From the NCBI GenBank assembly GCA_029931535.1, contig JAQPZY010001670.1, forward strand, positions 5,604,501 to 5,668,500: a stretch of DNA of 64,000 nt, in the 5' to 3' direction. The number at the start of each line of letters is the position of its first letter. Position 1 is the first letter of the stretch. This DNA comes from Margaritifera margaritifera (Eukaryota > Mollusca > Bivalvia > Unionida > Margaritiferidae). The notes under the pieces are model-generated. The model did no database searches. It saw only the letters and a list, made by a program, of their open reading frames with translations, and was not told where the DNA came from. Shown here piece after piece: positions 1-12,774 of this stretch. Made by a program: the position numbers and the translations under genes.

Positions 1-1360
1 GCCATCTAGGATGAGTAGTGATAACATTTTCAAGATGGCTATTGTGGCAGTAATATTAGAAGTCAGATCGGTACCATTTTCATTTACAACCAACTAGACA
101 TCATAATAAGTCTTTCAGTGAAAACCCCATGCTGATATGACCATTCATTCAGGAGAAATAGTGATAACAATATTTTCAAGATGGCCACTTGAGCAGGCAT
201 AATGAATGTCTGAATGGTACCATTAGGACCAACTAGACATCATAAGAAGTTGTTTAGTAAAAACCCAATGTTGATATGACCATCCATTAAGGAGGAATAG
301 TGATAATATTATCAAGATGACCACTGTTGTGGCCATACAGTACATCAGAAAGACAACATTTTCAATTTGGACAAACTATACATCATATAAGAAGGCTTCT
401 GGTGAAAACCCCATTGCAATATTGCTTTTCATTTAAGAGGGTTAAATAAGCAATGACAAGAGTTTCAAGATGGCCACTGTGGCAGCCATATTGGACATCA
501 GATCAGCATTGTTTTCATTTAGGACCAACTAGGCAACATAAGAAGTGTTCTGGTGAAAGCCACATGTACATATGACTTACCAATCAGAAGGAGTAGTGAT
601 AACATGATTTTCAAGATGGCCACTCTGGTGGCCATAATGGCCATCAGGAGTCTTCAGGTGAAAACCCCATGGCAATATTACTTTTCATTCAGGAGGATTA
701 GCAATAACAAGATTTTCAAGATGGCCACTGTGGCAGACATATTGGACATCCAATTGGCACCGTTTTCATTCAGGACCAAGTAGACATCATAGGAAGCCTT
801 TTAGTGAAAATACTATGTTGATATGACCACCCATTCAGGAGGAGTAGTGATAACAAGATTTTCAAAATGGCCACTCTGGAAGCCATATTGGCCATCAGAT
901 CAGCACCATTTTCATTTAGGACCAACTAGACATTATGATAAATCGTCTGTTGAAAACCCCATGTCAATATGACTTTCCATTCAGGTGGACTAGTGATAAC
1001 AAGATTTTCAAGATGGCCACTGTGGAGGCCATATTGGACATCAGATCGGCACCATTTTCAACCAGGACCAACTAGACATCATAAGAAGTCTTTTAGTGAA
1101 AACCCCATGTTGATATACCCACCCATTCAGGAGGACTAGCAATAACAACATTTTCAAAATATTTGATGTCAGAGCGGCACCATTTTCATTTAGGAGCAAC
1201 TAGACCATGGGATGAATGTGTGTGTAAAATTTCATGGCAATCCTCCAAGTAGTTTAGGAGGAGTAGTGATAACAAACTTGTGCTAACAGACGGATGTACA
1301 ACAGATGACAGGCAACTAACAACATACCATCCCATAAGCTATGACTGGTAGAGCTAAAAT
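1..1360 (+). mobile_element. Helentron-like element, family A: monomer array and 3' end
   Basis: Nine or so diverged monomers of about 145 bp, each with the landmarks AACAAGATTTTCAAGATGGC, GCCATATTGGACATCAGAT, CACCATTTTCATTTAGGACC and AAAACCCCATGTTGATATGA. The array passes into a unique 3' part (GGGATGAATGTGTGTG; TTTCATGGCAATCCTCCAAG), a GACGGATG-type short repeat region and a terminus ending GGTAGAGCTAAAA near 1350. The left end is cut by the window. The layout (tandem core, GACGG-like microsatellite, terminal hairpin) is that of mollusc pearl elements, regarded as non-autonomous Helentrons. Confidence 0.75.
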
Positions 1361-1740
1361 CACAAAGACAGTAACCTTGGGCTCATGTTTGCTGATAAAG
1401 TGAAAAATTCTGAAGCATAGTCATCATTATGGACTCAAGAGCAAAATGGATGGGAAGATTCATGAGATGACTGAAGTATGTTAGCATTTGGTTTTCTGGT
1501 GAAACTACAAATGACTCAAACCAGTCTGGCTTGTCCAAAAGCACGCACCAACAAGGGCATGTAGCATCTTATGATCTTTTGATTCCTATTTGCAGTCATT
1601 TTAATTATTTTGTTAGTGTTTGCAATCATTTAATTTAAACAAAATCTATTGTTTCTACTTAAAATCAATATACTGCAATATTTCATTCAAAACTTTAATA
1701 TATAGCATTACAAATTTCAAAGCCCACCACTAGCACTTAC

Positions 1741-1920
1741 ATATCTTTATAATCAACAGCTATCATCTCCTCATATTCCCCATCAGCCTCGAAAACCTCC
1801 TCTTCCAGGTGAGAAAACTCAGAGCTGCGCTTGTCATCAGAACTGTTCACTGAACTCCCTCGTGACCGCACATCAACTGGGGGGGTCTGGGTTTTTAATC
1901 GCCTCCCCGTAACATTAAGC
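1741..1920 (-). CDS. FAM149B1: FAM149 exon 6 (acidic segment)
   Basis: A 180-base exon with a clear pyrimidine tract and acceptor (TTTTTCACAG) and donor GATAT/GTAAGT. It encodes LNVTGRRLKTQTPP, then a Ser-rich run, then an acidic run SHLEEEVFEADGEYEEMI and AVDYKD. In vertebrate FAM149B1 the same order occurs after the DUF3719 domain: a GKKL-type basic motif, a Ser-rich stretch, then an acidic EGIIEEYLAFD-like motif. This is the strongest support for a B1-type protein. The reading frame is open to the donor, so further exons lie beyond the left edge. Confidence 0.87.
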
Positions 1921-2128
1921 CTGTGAAAAAGATAGTAGAAGTCCAACAAAAGTCCAGCATTTCCTCAAAAGTCAACTACAGTAATCACTCACTAAAACAC
2001 TGTTTAAGGGAGCTATACAAATTGTCATACTGAGTTGCCTTATACTGTATGGTGTGCATTATACACAGTATTACAGTTAGATAATGTCATAGGATCCATA
2101 ACCATACCCATGCTATAAATGGGACTGT

Positions 2129-2205
2129 TATACTGAGGCAAATTACACTAGGGTAAATTAAACTGAGGCACATTATATTAGAGTACATTACCCTGAGGCA
2201 CATAT
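2129..2205 (+). repeat. Short tandem repeat, about 33 bp x 2.3
   Basis: The unit starts ACTGAGGCAAATTACA and continues into TAGGGTAAATTA. Copies are diverged. It lies in FAM149 intron 1-5 sequence close to exon 6. Confidence 0.6.
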
Positions 2206-2315
2206 ATTATTTCCTATCATAGCAAAGAGCATTACATATCTTATCAATCTGAAAATTAAAACTGGGCAGTTCCACGTACCACAGCTGGTATGTTTCTAAA
2301 ATCACAACAATTCAC

Positions 2316-2690
2316 AACAAGTGTCCCTCCAAGGGACTAACGTTCTACTGTCTGAAAACAATTTCCAGGAATTCAAAATAATCATTTTTTCTTGTTAACT
2401 GCCGAGTGTTGAAACCATCTCTGATATTCTTGAGCAATAATATTTTTAAATTAGCCACTAAGGCAGCCATATTGGATGCAAGGTTGAACACAAACTACCG
2501 GTAGACACCATTATAAGACTTTTGGTGAAAACCTTATATTGATTCAGGAGAATTAGAGACAAGATTTTCAAAATGTTCATTGTGGCAATCATACTGGAGG
2601 TCAGATCAGCACTTATATTTTCATTCAGGACCAATGAAATATCATAATTAGTCTTCTGGTGAAAACCCTATTTTGATATGCAGAAGTTGA
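2316..2690 (+). mobile_element. Helentron-like element, family A, short copy with head
   Basis: Head motif (CCAAGGGACTAACGTTCTACTG, split here as CCAAGGGACTAACG and TTCTACTG), then AATTTCCAGGAATTCAAAAT and TGTTGAAACCATCTCTGATA, followed by about two family A monomers. The 3' terminus is missing; a palindromic MITE begins at 2716. Confidence 0.7.
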
Positions 2691-2715
2691 GAAGTTTTAT
2701 GAAAGCAGGACCTGG

Positions 2716-2930
2716 TACCAAATATACTCACATACAAGTCAGATCCAACTGCAAACTGCATATACCCAGATCTGCCGTCATATAATATGCTGGCAGATCT
2801 GGGTCTATGTAGTTTGTTAGAAGTAATCATTAGAACAAACAACATAGATCCTGATCTTCTGGCACATTATACAAAGGCAGATCAGGGTCTACATTTTTTG
2901 CAGTTCGACCTGACTTTTATGTTTTCAAAA
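2716..2930 (+). mobile_element. Palindromic TA-flanked MITE, diverged copy
   Basis: Left terminus TACCAAATATACTCACATAC. The inside holds two hairpins: one with arms GCAGATCTGGGTCTATGTAG and its complement at 2770-2815, and one around 2840-2900 with arms reading TAGATCCTGATCTTCTGG and its diverged complement. The right terminus is decayed (GACCTGACTTTTATG). Confidence 0.65.
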
Positions 2931-3529
2931 TCAAGAAATGTTTCAGGACTAAAATGGAACAAACTGAATGTGTCAAACTGTAAACTGCATAGGTATCAGA
3001 TTATTATTACAAGTTCTAGGTTTTCTATTTCACCTAATGTGCAAAAATTGTAGGTCATACATATTACTCTGAAAGCATGCTATAACCTGCTCTACAATTT
3101 AGTATCAATAAAACCCAATTACATCTAAATATAGATAACTTAGTGTGTTACATTGCAATTCACACAGATCATTGATTAAAAAAGGCAGGGAGCATCTGTA
3201 ACTAACAAAAAGACATCTATCATCAGTTTCTATGGCAACTGGGAAAACAGGAAGCAACAAGACAGCAAGTAATTTGCTACCTGCCCCATGTGGGAGTTAT
3301 GTGGTGATGAAATAAATGTCTGTCAGTACATCTTGTACACAAGAGTACAAAGGTTCAGTTTATGTATCAGATAAGTTCCTATTCAATTGGGATAACATTT
3401 TATTGTATACAGATTTTTTGACTGAAATTGTGCTATCATGTAAAACTCCATACCTCCAGTGACTGCAATTATTGCAATTACAAATTCACCTAACCTGTAT
3501 TTTCATTACTTTTATTCTGAAATACAGCC

Positions 3530-4040
3530 ACTTTAGAACATTGGAAAAAATTATCTCAATCAGATTTGATTCCAGGATAATTTCTGTCAAAGTTGGTCTA
3601 ATTCTGTTGAGTGTTTTTGGAGATGTTTAAATGTTTTTCTAATTTTTGTCATGGCAGCCATATTTGATGGTGGATCAGTATCATTTGTATAAATTTGAAA
3701 GGCCTTCAAGCATGGCTGCCTTCTGTCAAATTTGGTCAAATTATGTTGAGCAGTTTTTTAGAAGTTATTACAGGTTTTTCTACTTTTAGTAACAGCAGTC
3801 AAATCAAATTTGATTGTTGATTAACATAATTTGTAAAGTCTTAAACCCCTTTATGCCAGGATGTTTTCTGTCAAATTTTGTCAAATTCCATTGAGTAGTT
3901 TTGGAAAAGTTGTTTCAATTTTTTTTTTAAATCTATATTTAGCAACAGTGGCTATATTTTATGGCAGATCAACAACATTTGCATAAAATTGAAAGGCCTT
4001 AATGCCAGGAAGCTTCCTGCAAAACTGGCCCAGTGGTGTC
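3530..4040 (+). repeat. Diverged tandem array, about 140 bp monomers, ~3.5 copies
   Basis: Monomers share TTTCTGTCAAATTTGGTCAA, TTGAGTAGTTTTGGA, GGTTTTTCTACTTTT, GCAGCCATATTTGATGG and AAAGGCCTTAATGCCAGGA. The style is that of the cores of the Helentron-like elements elsewhere in the window, but no head or terminal hairpin was seen here. Confidence 0.65.
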
Positions 4041-4199
4041 TGAAAAGAATTCGAAAACAGCAATTGTTGACCAGTGCACAATGGATGGCCACACAACAAA
4101 TGGCACACAAAAGCCACAGGGCCATGCCATAAATTCAGTTGGCCTTATAGCCACGTATGCTAAGAAATCATAAGACATACTTTGACACAAGATTTAGTA

Positions 4200-4790
4200 A
4201 TACAGCACTGCACAACCTAACCTGGTCCTTCACTTTAAATGCTAAATAGAATCTCAGTCTCCTGTTCATTTGGCATGAAATATGGAACTTGTTGAATAAC
4301 AGAATATGCCAATGACTGCAAGCAGCCTGTGGTAATTTATCATATTATTCAACATGCTTCATAAATTTTATATAAAATGAATTCACGTGCATAAAAGATC
4401 CTGTATCAAGACAACTCCATAATAAGAGATATTGTACATAGCTGAATGAAACCAGTTAGAACCTGCATTTGATTTTAAATTAGGAAATCTGAATAATCCC
4501 TACAGAACATTAATGAAAAGGAAATGTCTTGCTACATTAAATACAGAATTAATATGTTAGAGAAATCTGACTCTTAAATGGATAAGTGAAACACTATGCT
4601 GAACTATGAAAATGTTTTTGTATTTTTTTAGTCAGTGACAAAATATTTTTGTTACAAGACTGAGCAAGTTGCTAGCTGAATGATAAATAATTGCCAAATC
4701 ATCTCCTATCATGTGAATAGCAGTGCTAATAATTCACCCTAACGTGATTATCATATTCAAAACTTATCACAAATTTTCCTCTTGGTACTA
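4200..4790. other. Intron, nothing recognised
   Basis: AT-rich unique sequence in the last FAM149 intron. No coding island, tRNA-like head or terminal repeat was seen. Confidence 0.6.
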
Positions 4791-4813
4791 GGTACTAGCA
4801 TTAGGAAAGCTAA

Positions 4814-4998
4814 ATGAAGACTTTTGATCCAAATAAAAGAATTAACTCAGCAAAGATCCAAATAAAAGAATTAACTCAGCAAAGATCCAAATAAAAGAAT
4901 TAACTCAGCAAAGATCCAAATAAAAGAATTAACCCAGCAAAGATAAAAAAAAAAAAGAATTAACCCAGCAAAGATCCAAATAAAAGAATTAACCCAGC
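4814..4998 (+). repeat. Minisatellite, 29 bp x about 6
   Basis: The unit GATCCAAATAAAAGAATTAA plus CTCAGCAAA repeats six times. Later copies change CTCAGC to CCCAGC, and one copy has its middle replaced by a poly-A run. Confidence 0.9.
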
Positions 4999-5332
4999 AA
5001 AAAACAATGGAGGAAGAATGTGTTTATTATGTATGTAGCCTCCACAAACATACTGACTGTTAAACTTATTGAGCAAAAAATTAAGCAATGAATATCATTC
5101 TTCCACATGGCAGAAAAATTTACACTGACTTACAAGTCATGAATAATTCATGAAGTAGACAACCTGTCAAAGAAACTTGACCAAACTTGGAGTAATATTT
5201 ATTCTTTTTTCTGTCTTGACAATTTTATGAAAGTTGTTTATCTATGAATATCTGACATAATAAACATATCAACTGAAAAACTCTACTATATCAGAATCTG
5301 ACAAGGACAGCCATTTAATCTCTATTTCCCGG

Positions 5333-5355
5333 TTTATGCACGAGTATATACGGTA
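5333..5355 (-). mobile_element. Isolated terminus of the palindromic MITE
   Basis: GCACGAGTATATACGGTA matches the right end of the palindromic TA-flanked MITE (compare 59250-59266). No internal part follows, so this is a remnant or solo end. Confidence 0.5.
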
Positions 5356-5359
5356 AATA

Positions 5360-6590
5360 TCTTGTGGAAATATGTCTGAAAATCAAGATTTCTCCAGTTT
5401 TATTATTATACATGGTAGCTATTATTTGCAAACTGACATCAATTGATTGTCTATGATAAAAGAGAGGTTTATATTGGATATGGTAAGAAGCTTTGTTATT
5501 AAATTAATTGTTTCCCTAAGAAAAATTATGATATTAACTAAAAGCAATGACAGTTAAATGGGTATGCATAAACTTGAATTCCTCTGTAAGATGTGTCACA
5601 ACCCATGGTCTGTCTCTTCTTAAGTTGAATTGTTGATACCCTATCTTAATTATGAAATGTCGTGTAACAAGAAAACATTGAACTTTTTTTGCCCATTGAT
5701 TTAATATATATTGTGAATCAATGGAAGCAATTATCTTTGTTTAGTAGAGTACAAAATTTGCACAACATTTACCTTTACATACACATACCATTTAAAAGTT
5801 TAAATCTCAGTCTAATAAATCAAATTATATATTAATTTTCTGTATAGGCAACTGATATTAGGCATATATTTGTTATTAACAGCCGTTTCTTCTTTAATGT
5901 TCAAGTGAGACTGAGAGAAAGAGAGCTTCTGACCACCATGCACACACATGATCAATGTTCACCCTGTGGAACATCAAATTATTCTTTAACATATTAGTGT
6001 GAATAGTAACGTACTGCAGTAATAATTGCACCTCATTTTCACATTGCCTGCCACTTTATCAATTGTCCATTACAGTACAAATGCTGGTTGACTATTTGTT
6101 CAGTCTGTATGAAAATGTACTTGATCATGTATTCCATGGAAAGTCTAGAGTAATCACAATCACCGTGTTTTTCTAGGATAGGATCTAGTCAATATCATTC
6201 AGGTATATATTTAAGTGCCCTATGAAAGGACATAGCTACTACCTGCACTGTACATATTCCTCTGTCCTAGGAAGGGTCCTAGTGGCTTTTTCAATCCTAC
6301 ACTCTGTCATTTTAGTGGCTAGTAATGGGTTAACCATCTGTGTATACATGAATATTCTTAGCTTCTATGTATTCATGGATGTCATTCTGGTGGAAATTTG
6401 AAGGAATTTGTGTAGCACCACAGTGCTCCACCACCACCAGACTATTTTACCCAGACTACAAGTCTGGGGTTCTTTCTGATAAAGTTCCAGAGTTAACTAC
6501 AATCATCATCATCAATGGCAGCACACATCAGACTGGAACATACTAGGGATTTTCACTGAGGAAATATGAATAAAGGAAGTAATATCTCAG
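5360..6590. other. Intron, nothing recognised
   Basis: AT-rich unique intron sequence. A weak GAGAGAAAGAGAG run lies near 5910. The only open frames are short. Confidence 0.55.
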
Positions 6591-6611
6591 ATATTTTTTT
6601 TGGCCTAAAGG

Positions 6612-6695
6612 CTTCAGTAGTCTCTGACGGTCTCTGTAGTCTTTGACGGTCTCTGTAGTCTTTGACAGTCTCTATAGTCTCTGTAGTCTCTGTTC
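6612..6695 (+). repeat. Short tandem repeat, 20-22 bp x 4
   Basis: The unit GTAGTCTCTGACGGTCTCT, with changes TTTGACGG and TTTGACAG, repeats about four times. Confidence 0.75.
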
Positions 6696-6699
6696 AATC

Positions 6700-8240
6700 T
6701 ACCAATTAAGCTGAAACAGCCTAATTTTATACATAGTGAGATGATCATGCATGGCAACACTGACAACTCAGACTTCAAACTGTTTTGATGTAGGTATTTT
6801 CTAGTTAGCAAACAACATTTTACATAAAAATTGTCAAAAGCAATTAATATATATAGACTCCAAAAGATTTTGATTTTGTCATATCTACATTGCAAGTTGC
6901 ATCTTAATCGGCCAACTCCAGAAACAAAATTAGCGATAAATTCTGCCCCACCCCACACCCAGTTCTAGCCTAAGTTTTTGAATAGATTTGATGGAAATTA
7001 TTTTCTTTGCCACTAAGTTTTGGGATATAAAAAATATAAAAAAATTTGGCATCCTAAAACATTGACAGTTATCAAATTCTGAACAGCATTTTTCTTACAA
7101 ACTCTATGAGAGTGTGCAAAGCTACTATGTATGAATTTGTCTGATTTTGAATTCATGTTGCCTTGAACTTCTAACATTACATAATCTGTAATACTGCAAA
7201 AAGCAATAATAATATCTGCTGATAAAGAATAAGATCGGTCATTCCATGTACCAGATTGTGAACCTGTAATTGCTACAAAATCTGTCTAATTTGACAGTCA
7301 GATAATGAAAAAATGTCATCAAATATCATGGATTGATTTTGTTACCCAAACAACCATATCATATGACTTCCATTAAGGACAGAAGCATAGCAACAAGATA
7401 AAAGTGACGATAAATTCACATTATCCGAGTTACATGTATTCAAGTGATCTTCAATTCTGCAATAGTTGTACTTCTAACAATTTTATCTCTGGCTTTCAAA
7501 ATTTTCTTTGATCTGACGATACAGCACATGAAAAGGACCAAACTGGTAAATTTATGTGTACACCATGTTATCCAACCAAATGTTTGTATACACCATGTCA
7601 TCCAACCAAATGTTTATAACCCATTATCTTTCCAATTCACAGGTTTGAAGATAGTATTTCTTCAATTTTCTTCCATAGAAAAAACCTATCATGACTCCCT
7701 TTCAGCTTTATCTCTTTTAAACAAAACACAAAGTAAAGCAAACTTGGGACTGGCTTTATCAATTGTTGGTAGAAATCTGCTTTTCTATGTGGGCAAATTG
7801 TGTCAAAGATTTTTGTTCAAACATACCAGCAGCTACATGTATACTACATTAAAAGGGCTGATTTCAATTTTGAAATACATGCAAATCAATACATTGTCAC
7901 ATGCAAAATACCACACTAACGCAAAGGGCAATTGGATGGGATTTCCACTGTTTTCCAATAAGCAAACCATTTGCTGATGTACATGCACTTGAAGGTACAA
8001 ATTAATTCAATATGTATGTAGAGGGTTTAACAGCATTTTAGCACAATACTGGCTATATAGAGCTAATTAAAACTTAAGTTCCAAAACTGGAAAGACAAAG
8101 AACTGAATCAAACCAAGAGTATCATCAATGGCACATTATATGCCTGCCCCATGTCTAATAGTCCTCTATGTAGGCAAACACATGGCATGGTTGACTCTGG
8201 AGATCATTGACTAAAAGGTCTCCATGATCTGGGCCTTTGG
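6700..8240. other. Intron; duplicated 27-mer and a SINE-tail remnant
   Basis: Mostly unique AT-rich sequence. A 27-29 base segment with ACACCATGTTATCCAACC is duplicated at 7558-7612. A SINE-tail remnant (AGGGTTTAACAGCATTTTAG, then CTGGCTATATAG) lies at 8020-8062. A 177-codon open frame at 7444-7977 begins with GTG and is not supported as a gene. Confidence 0.5.
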
Positions 8241-8269
8241 TCATGGTATATGGTCTGGAACTAAACTTA

Positions 8270-9250
8270 CTGTGCAGAAACCATTATTTTCTTATCAGAC
8301 TTACCATGACTATGACCTCTGACCTTTAGATCATAGAATGTATAGGTTACTTTATTACTCCAAGTGCAAGCTATCCACAATGTTGGTCAAGGAACTTGCA
8401 CTAGAACAAGAGTCATTGTTCAAACCCATTTTTCTTTGATCCACCATGATTTGACTTTTGACCTTTTGACCCCAAAATCAATAGGTTTCTTCCATACCTT
8501 AAGTGCAAGCCCTCCACAAACTTTGGTCAATGTACGTTATTATGCAAAAACCATTTTTCTTCTTTCAGTGACACTGACCTTTCACCTTTTGACAGCAAAA
8601 TCAATAGGCTTATTTCTTAACCAACATGTAAGTCTTCCTCAAGCTTTGATTAAGATGCAATGTCAAGAACTGAAAGTTTTGTGTAGAAACCATTTTTCTT
8701 TAAAGTACAATGACCCTGACCTTTGACCTTGAACTCAATAGGCTTTTCCTAAGTCGAAGTGCTTGCCATACACATAGTTTGGACCAGGTCTGCAATGTAA
8801 AACTAATGTTATTGTGCAGACACTATATATTTTGTTCTTTCAGTCATAGTGACTCTAACCTTTGACCTTTTGGCCACAAAATCAATAGGTTGTTTCTTAA
8901 CCCAAAGTGCAACCCACCCACAAAGTTTGGCCCAGGTCTGTGATGTAAAACTAATTTTACTGTATGGAAACCATTTTCTTCTTACAGTCATATTGATCTT
9001 GACCTTTCACTTTTTGACCATGAAATCAAGGGGCTTCTTTCTTGTCCAAATTGCAAACTGTCCACAAAGTCTGGTCTAGGTCTATGATCCAGAGCTATGT
9101 TATTATGCAGAAACTATTTTTCTTCTTCTAGTCACAGTGACCTGGAATTCTGACCTTTTGACCCACCACCCGGCTCCCCTAATCAATAGGCTTCTTTCTT
9201 TCCACAAGTGCCAACCAGCCACAAAGTTTGGTAACTGTAGATGGTGGAGA
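8270..9250 (+). repeat. Family B tandem array, about 145 bp monomers, ~7 copies
   Basis: Monomers share TGACCTTTGACCTTTTGACC, AAAATCAATAGGCTTCTT, CCAAGTGCAAGCCATCCAC, AAAGTTTGGTCAAGGTCTG and GAAACCATTTTTCTTC. The same monomers form the core of the element at 30818-32295. No head or terminal hairpin was seen at this locus. Related TGACCTTTGACC arrays are frequent in mollusc genomes. Confidence 0.8.
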
Positions 9251-9831
9251 ACTTGAGTTTACTGAGCAGGAATGAAATTGGTAACAGATGGACATCATCA
9301 TAACATAATATGCTATGCCTTACTGCAGTCATATAAAAACCAGGAAGAGAAACCCTTCCAAATGAATGTAAACATTCAGTAAATACTACAAGATAAAAGA
9401 CAATTAATTTAGAAAAATAAGAAGCAAATGTTAAACGAATAAAAAAATAATAATTATTTTTTTGTAATAATAGCAAGTTCTACACATTTTTTTTGGATCC
9501 TGATAGTGGACTCTATGGTCTCTCTCTCCCTCCCCAACCCCCTTTTTACAGGCTCAGGGATACAGAATAGGCCCAATTTACCCTCCTGCATGTTATTAGA
9601 GGTGACATATAGAGGCAACCTTGTTGACCTGGGATGCATCCCATAATGATGTTCATGCCAAGAGATCTTTGACTTTTTAAAGTGCTAGGCAAATATAAAA
9701 AATAGGTTTTGTTTATTTAAAGAATTTTACCCCTTTTTGCCTGTATTGTTGTTTTGTATGCCTTTTTTAGGATGCCTAAACTTACTCAGTATAATAAAGC
9801 CTGCATTGTGCTAATGTGCCATTAAACAATA

Positions 9832-9890
9832 TACATACATACATACATACATAAACAGACATACATACATACACACATATATACACACAA
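9832..9890 (+). repeat. (ATAC)n microsatellite, imperfect
   Basis: ACATACATACATACAT-type run interrupted by AAACAG and passing into ATATACACAC. A SINE-tail-like GTGCCATTAAACAATA precedes it. Confidence 0.85.
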
Positions 9891-9894
9891 TATG

Positions 9895-10185
9895 TTGTCG
9901 TTATTTTTTGTTTTTGGCTGATAATCCTAGAGTAAAATGAGTAAATGCTTTTGTTCTAGTTTTTTTATATATTTCAAGTGGACATTATTAGAATTAGGAT
10001 TACTGTCAGTAAACTATGTATTTCCAGTAGCATCAAGTATTAGGGTAAACCACTTCAAAGTTATAGAACAAATCTGTGTCAAGTGACATAAGAAGAGAAA
10101 TGAAAATCTCAGGTAATTTGCCATTCATTTAAACAGGACTTTTTGTACATAACAGAGCAAAACAAATACAATGTCAATGTTTATT
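9895..10185. other. Intron, nothing recognised
   Basis: Unique AT-rich sequence without visible repeats. Confidence 0.5.
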
Positions 10186-10187
10186 GG

Positions 10188-10430
10188 AACATATGGTCGG
10201 GTGAGGAATTGAGGAGTAAAGTGGAGAACCAATGAACAGGTGGTCAGGTGAGGATTTGAGAAGTAAAGTGGAGAATCAATAAACAGATGGTTAGGTGAGG
10301 AATTGAGGAACAAAGTGGAGAATCAATAAACAGGTGGTCAGGTGAGGAATTGAGGAGTAAAGTGGAGAATCAATAAACAGGTGGTCAGGTGAGGAACTGA
10401 GGAGTAAAGTGGAGAATTAATAAACAGGTT
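10188..10430 (+). repeat. Minisatellite, about 47 bp x 5
   Basis: The unit contains GGTCAGGTGAGGAATTGAGG, AGTAAAGTGGAGAATCAAT and AAACAGGT. Copies are 85-95% alike by eye. Confidence 0.9.
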
Positions 10431-10772
10431 GTCAGCTATACTGTGATAAACATAATAATTAACTTGTGAAATGATGACATTGGAGGATGGAAATATTACT
10501 GGTGCTCATCCATGGATGTTGGAACAGTAGAATGAAGAATTTGGTCCCAGTTTCACATGTGGACTTTTATTCTTCAAATTAAGATTTTAAAGTATCTTTC
10601 TTCTTGCTTGTTTGGCAACAATCACTTCCAGTTGAAAAACAAATCCTTGAATCTGCCCATCCCTTGAGATAAGTGCAGTAAAGAAACCACTCATCCCATC
10701 AAAAACTTTCTTTATCCTATGATACAACAACATGATTATGTATAATAATTTTGTGTAATGAATAGTAAATAT

Positions 10773-10828
<56 letters not shown>
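10773..10828 (+). repeat. (TA)n microsatellite
   Basis: About 28 TA units, nearly pure. An open frame translated from this run (YIYIYI) is an artefact. Confidence 0.95.
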
Positions 10829-10829
<1 letters not shown>

Positions 10830-10832
<3 letters not shown>

Positions 10833-12540
10833 GTTTTGCTGTGTTGCTTTTCTTTAATTATAGTGTATAAAAGGCAGTGACTTTGGAGGAAAAATTAACA
10901 ATAAATTAAGCTCACAAAAAAGTTGTAATATGGACAATATGGACAAAGGATAAAACCTGGTAATATAATTTCTGTCAGAGTACCTCTATATCAACCCATA
11001 TGAATAGCGCATGGAAAAATTTGGATCATTGTTATTGATATCTTCACATTTCCAACTCCTAATCAACTTCTCAGTAGCCAAGACTATCCCATTCATATGT
11101 GATCAGCATCAACCATCTTTCTAATATAAATGGGACTGTGACTAGTAAAATAGCCACTATGTTGTTGTTTACATCAATGTCTGCTGTTGACAATGAGCTT
11201 TTCAGGCAAAATAAGCTTGTGATAGTGTTTCTTTCATGGATGTACCATTACAATGACTTAGACTGTTTGGGTTTCATACTCTAAGCATGGTATCAATTTC
11301 TGTATCTCGACCAGATTTAATCAATGTAACTGTTTTAAAATGATTAAAGCAGCTGGCAAAATAATCAAAATAAAATTGCTAAATTCTATTTTTTTCCTAA
11401 ATATATATTTTGATTAAACTACTGCAACATATTTTTTGCTAGACAAAGAATGACAGTGAACTGGTTTGCTACCGGAAACCATGAACTGTTGCTGCATTTT
11501 TAGTACAACATTTGCATCGATCAATGTAAACCTAGATGCCTAATCCTCCACAGCCAATATTCATGAAAACAAGAATAACAATTATCTAACAATGTTAAGT
11601 TCCATCACCACTTGTCCCCAGGCAACTTTGACCCATCCAGGATGAGAGGACAAATGCTTTTCCTGCACCCTGTTTTTATCACTGAACATTCACCATACAT
11701 TAACGATTAAAAATACATCCATAATATCTTTAATTCCATTGAATAGAGTCTTTTATTCAAACTGAGGAATTTCTAAACTATTTGTCCAGAATTTGAGACA
11801 TTCCCAGGTGTACAAAACTATCCTTGCTACCAACTGTTTCCGCCAACAACAAAAAAAAGAACACTATCAGAAATATTTTAAGCAAGGTAATGCACAATCT
11901 AAGTTAAGGAAACATTTTGACAATTCAGTAAACCTGGGCCTGGACTCCAGCACTGGACTGAGAATAAAAACACATCTCTCAAGATATGGTCTAGTCTTAT
12001 TGACCCTAAATTTCAATATATCCAAATATTACTTGGAAACATTACCACAAATCAGACAATTTACTCATGATTTTGATCAGTTGTCATTTTTAATGGCTGC
12101 AAATGTATTGGATTTATGAGATCAGAATGAAGAATCTGTGTGACTGCATTGGTTGTGGTAGTTTTGAATTTCAAGCCTTTCTACATTTTATTAGCTCCGT
12201 GTCCATTAGAATTTTTTTTAAAGGCTTTTTAAACATAAGGTAAAACTTTTAGAAGGATGTTTTGGATATACCTTAGTGCTGATTTCAACTACCAAGGAAA
12301 CTTATGTATAGCTCAACCAACATGACTTCCATTTGACCTTTCAGTGAAATGTTTATCAGGGACATGTCCACTTACAAAATAAATATTTGTGTGCATGCAT
12401 ACTCATACCATTTTCTTGAGTGAACTTAAAGCTCCATTTATTCTAAAGAAAGGACAATCAAGCTATATACAGTTCATAGAACCCAGTGTGATTTATTTAA
12501 GATAAATGCTTTGATTCAATCACTAATATAATATGCTGTT
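10830..12540. other. Intron, nothing recognised
   Basis: Unique AT-rich sequence with only short open frames and no repeat family members identified. Confidence 0.55.
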
Positions 12541-12549
12541 TAGAATTAA

Positions 12550-12770
12550 ATTCATACTCTGGTGATGATAAAAACTCAACATCTGTTTTCATTTCTACCT
12601 TAAATTCAAACTTAGGTGATGATTAAAATTCAACATCTGTTTTCATTTCTACCTTAAATTGATACTCAGGTGATGATTACAATGCAACATCTGTTTTCAT
12701 TACTACATTAAATTTATACACATTTGATGATTAAAACTTAATATCTGTTTTCATTACTACATTTATGCCA
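12550..12770 (+). repeat. Minisatellite, about 55-58 bp x 4
   Basis: The unit has ACTCAGGTGATGATTAAAAT, TCAACATCTGTTTTCATT and TCTACCTTAAATT. The last copies are diverged. Confidence 0.85.
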
Positions 12771-12774
12771 ATTA

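Noticed and set aside
1921..1949. ATG start at 1949 for the exon 6 open frame
   Set aside because: The sequence upstream of 1920 is a pyrimidine tract and acceptor. The exon joins exon 5 in phase, so the frame's upstream part is intron.
7444..7977. The longest open frame (177 codons) as a gene
   Set aside because: It starts with GTG; the first ATG is well inside. Composition is that of AT-rich noise, a duplicated 27-mer lies within it, and no domain is recognised.
8364..8726. Open frames within the TGACCTTTGACC arrays (also 8849-9079, 31661-31897, 32500-32794)
   Set aside because: They are chance openings in the tandem monomers, on both strands, and not conserved in frame between monomers.
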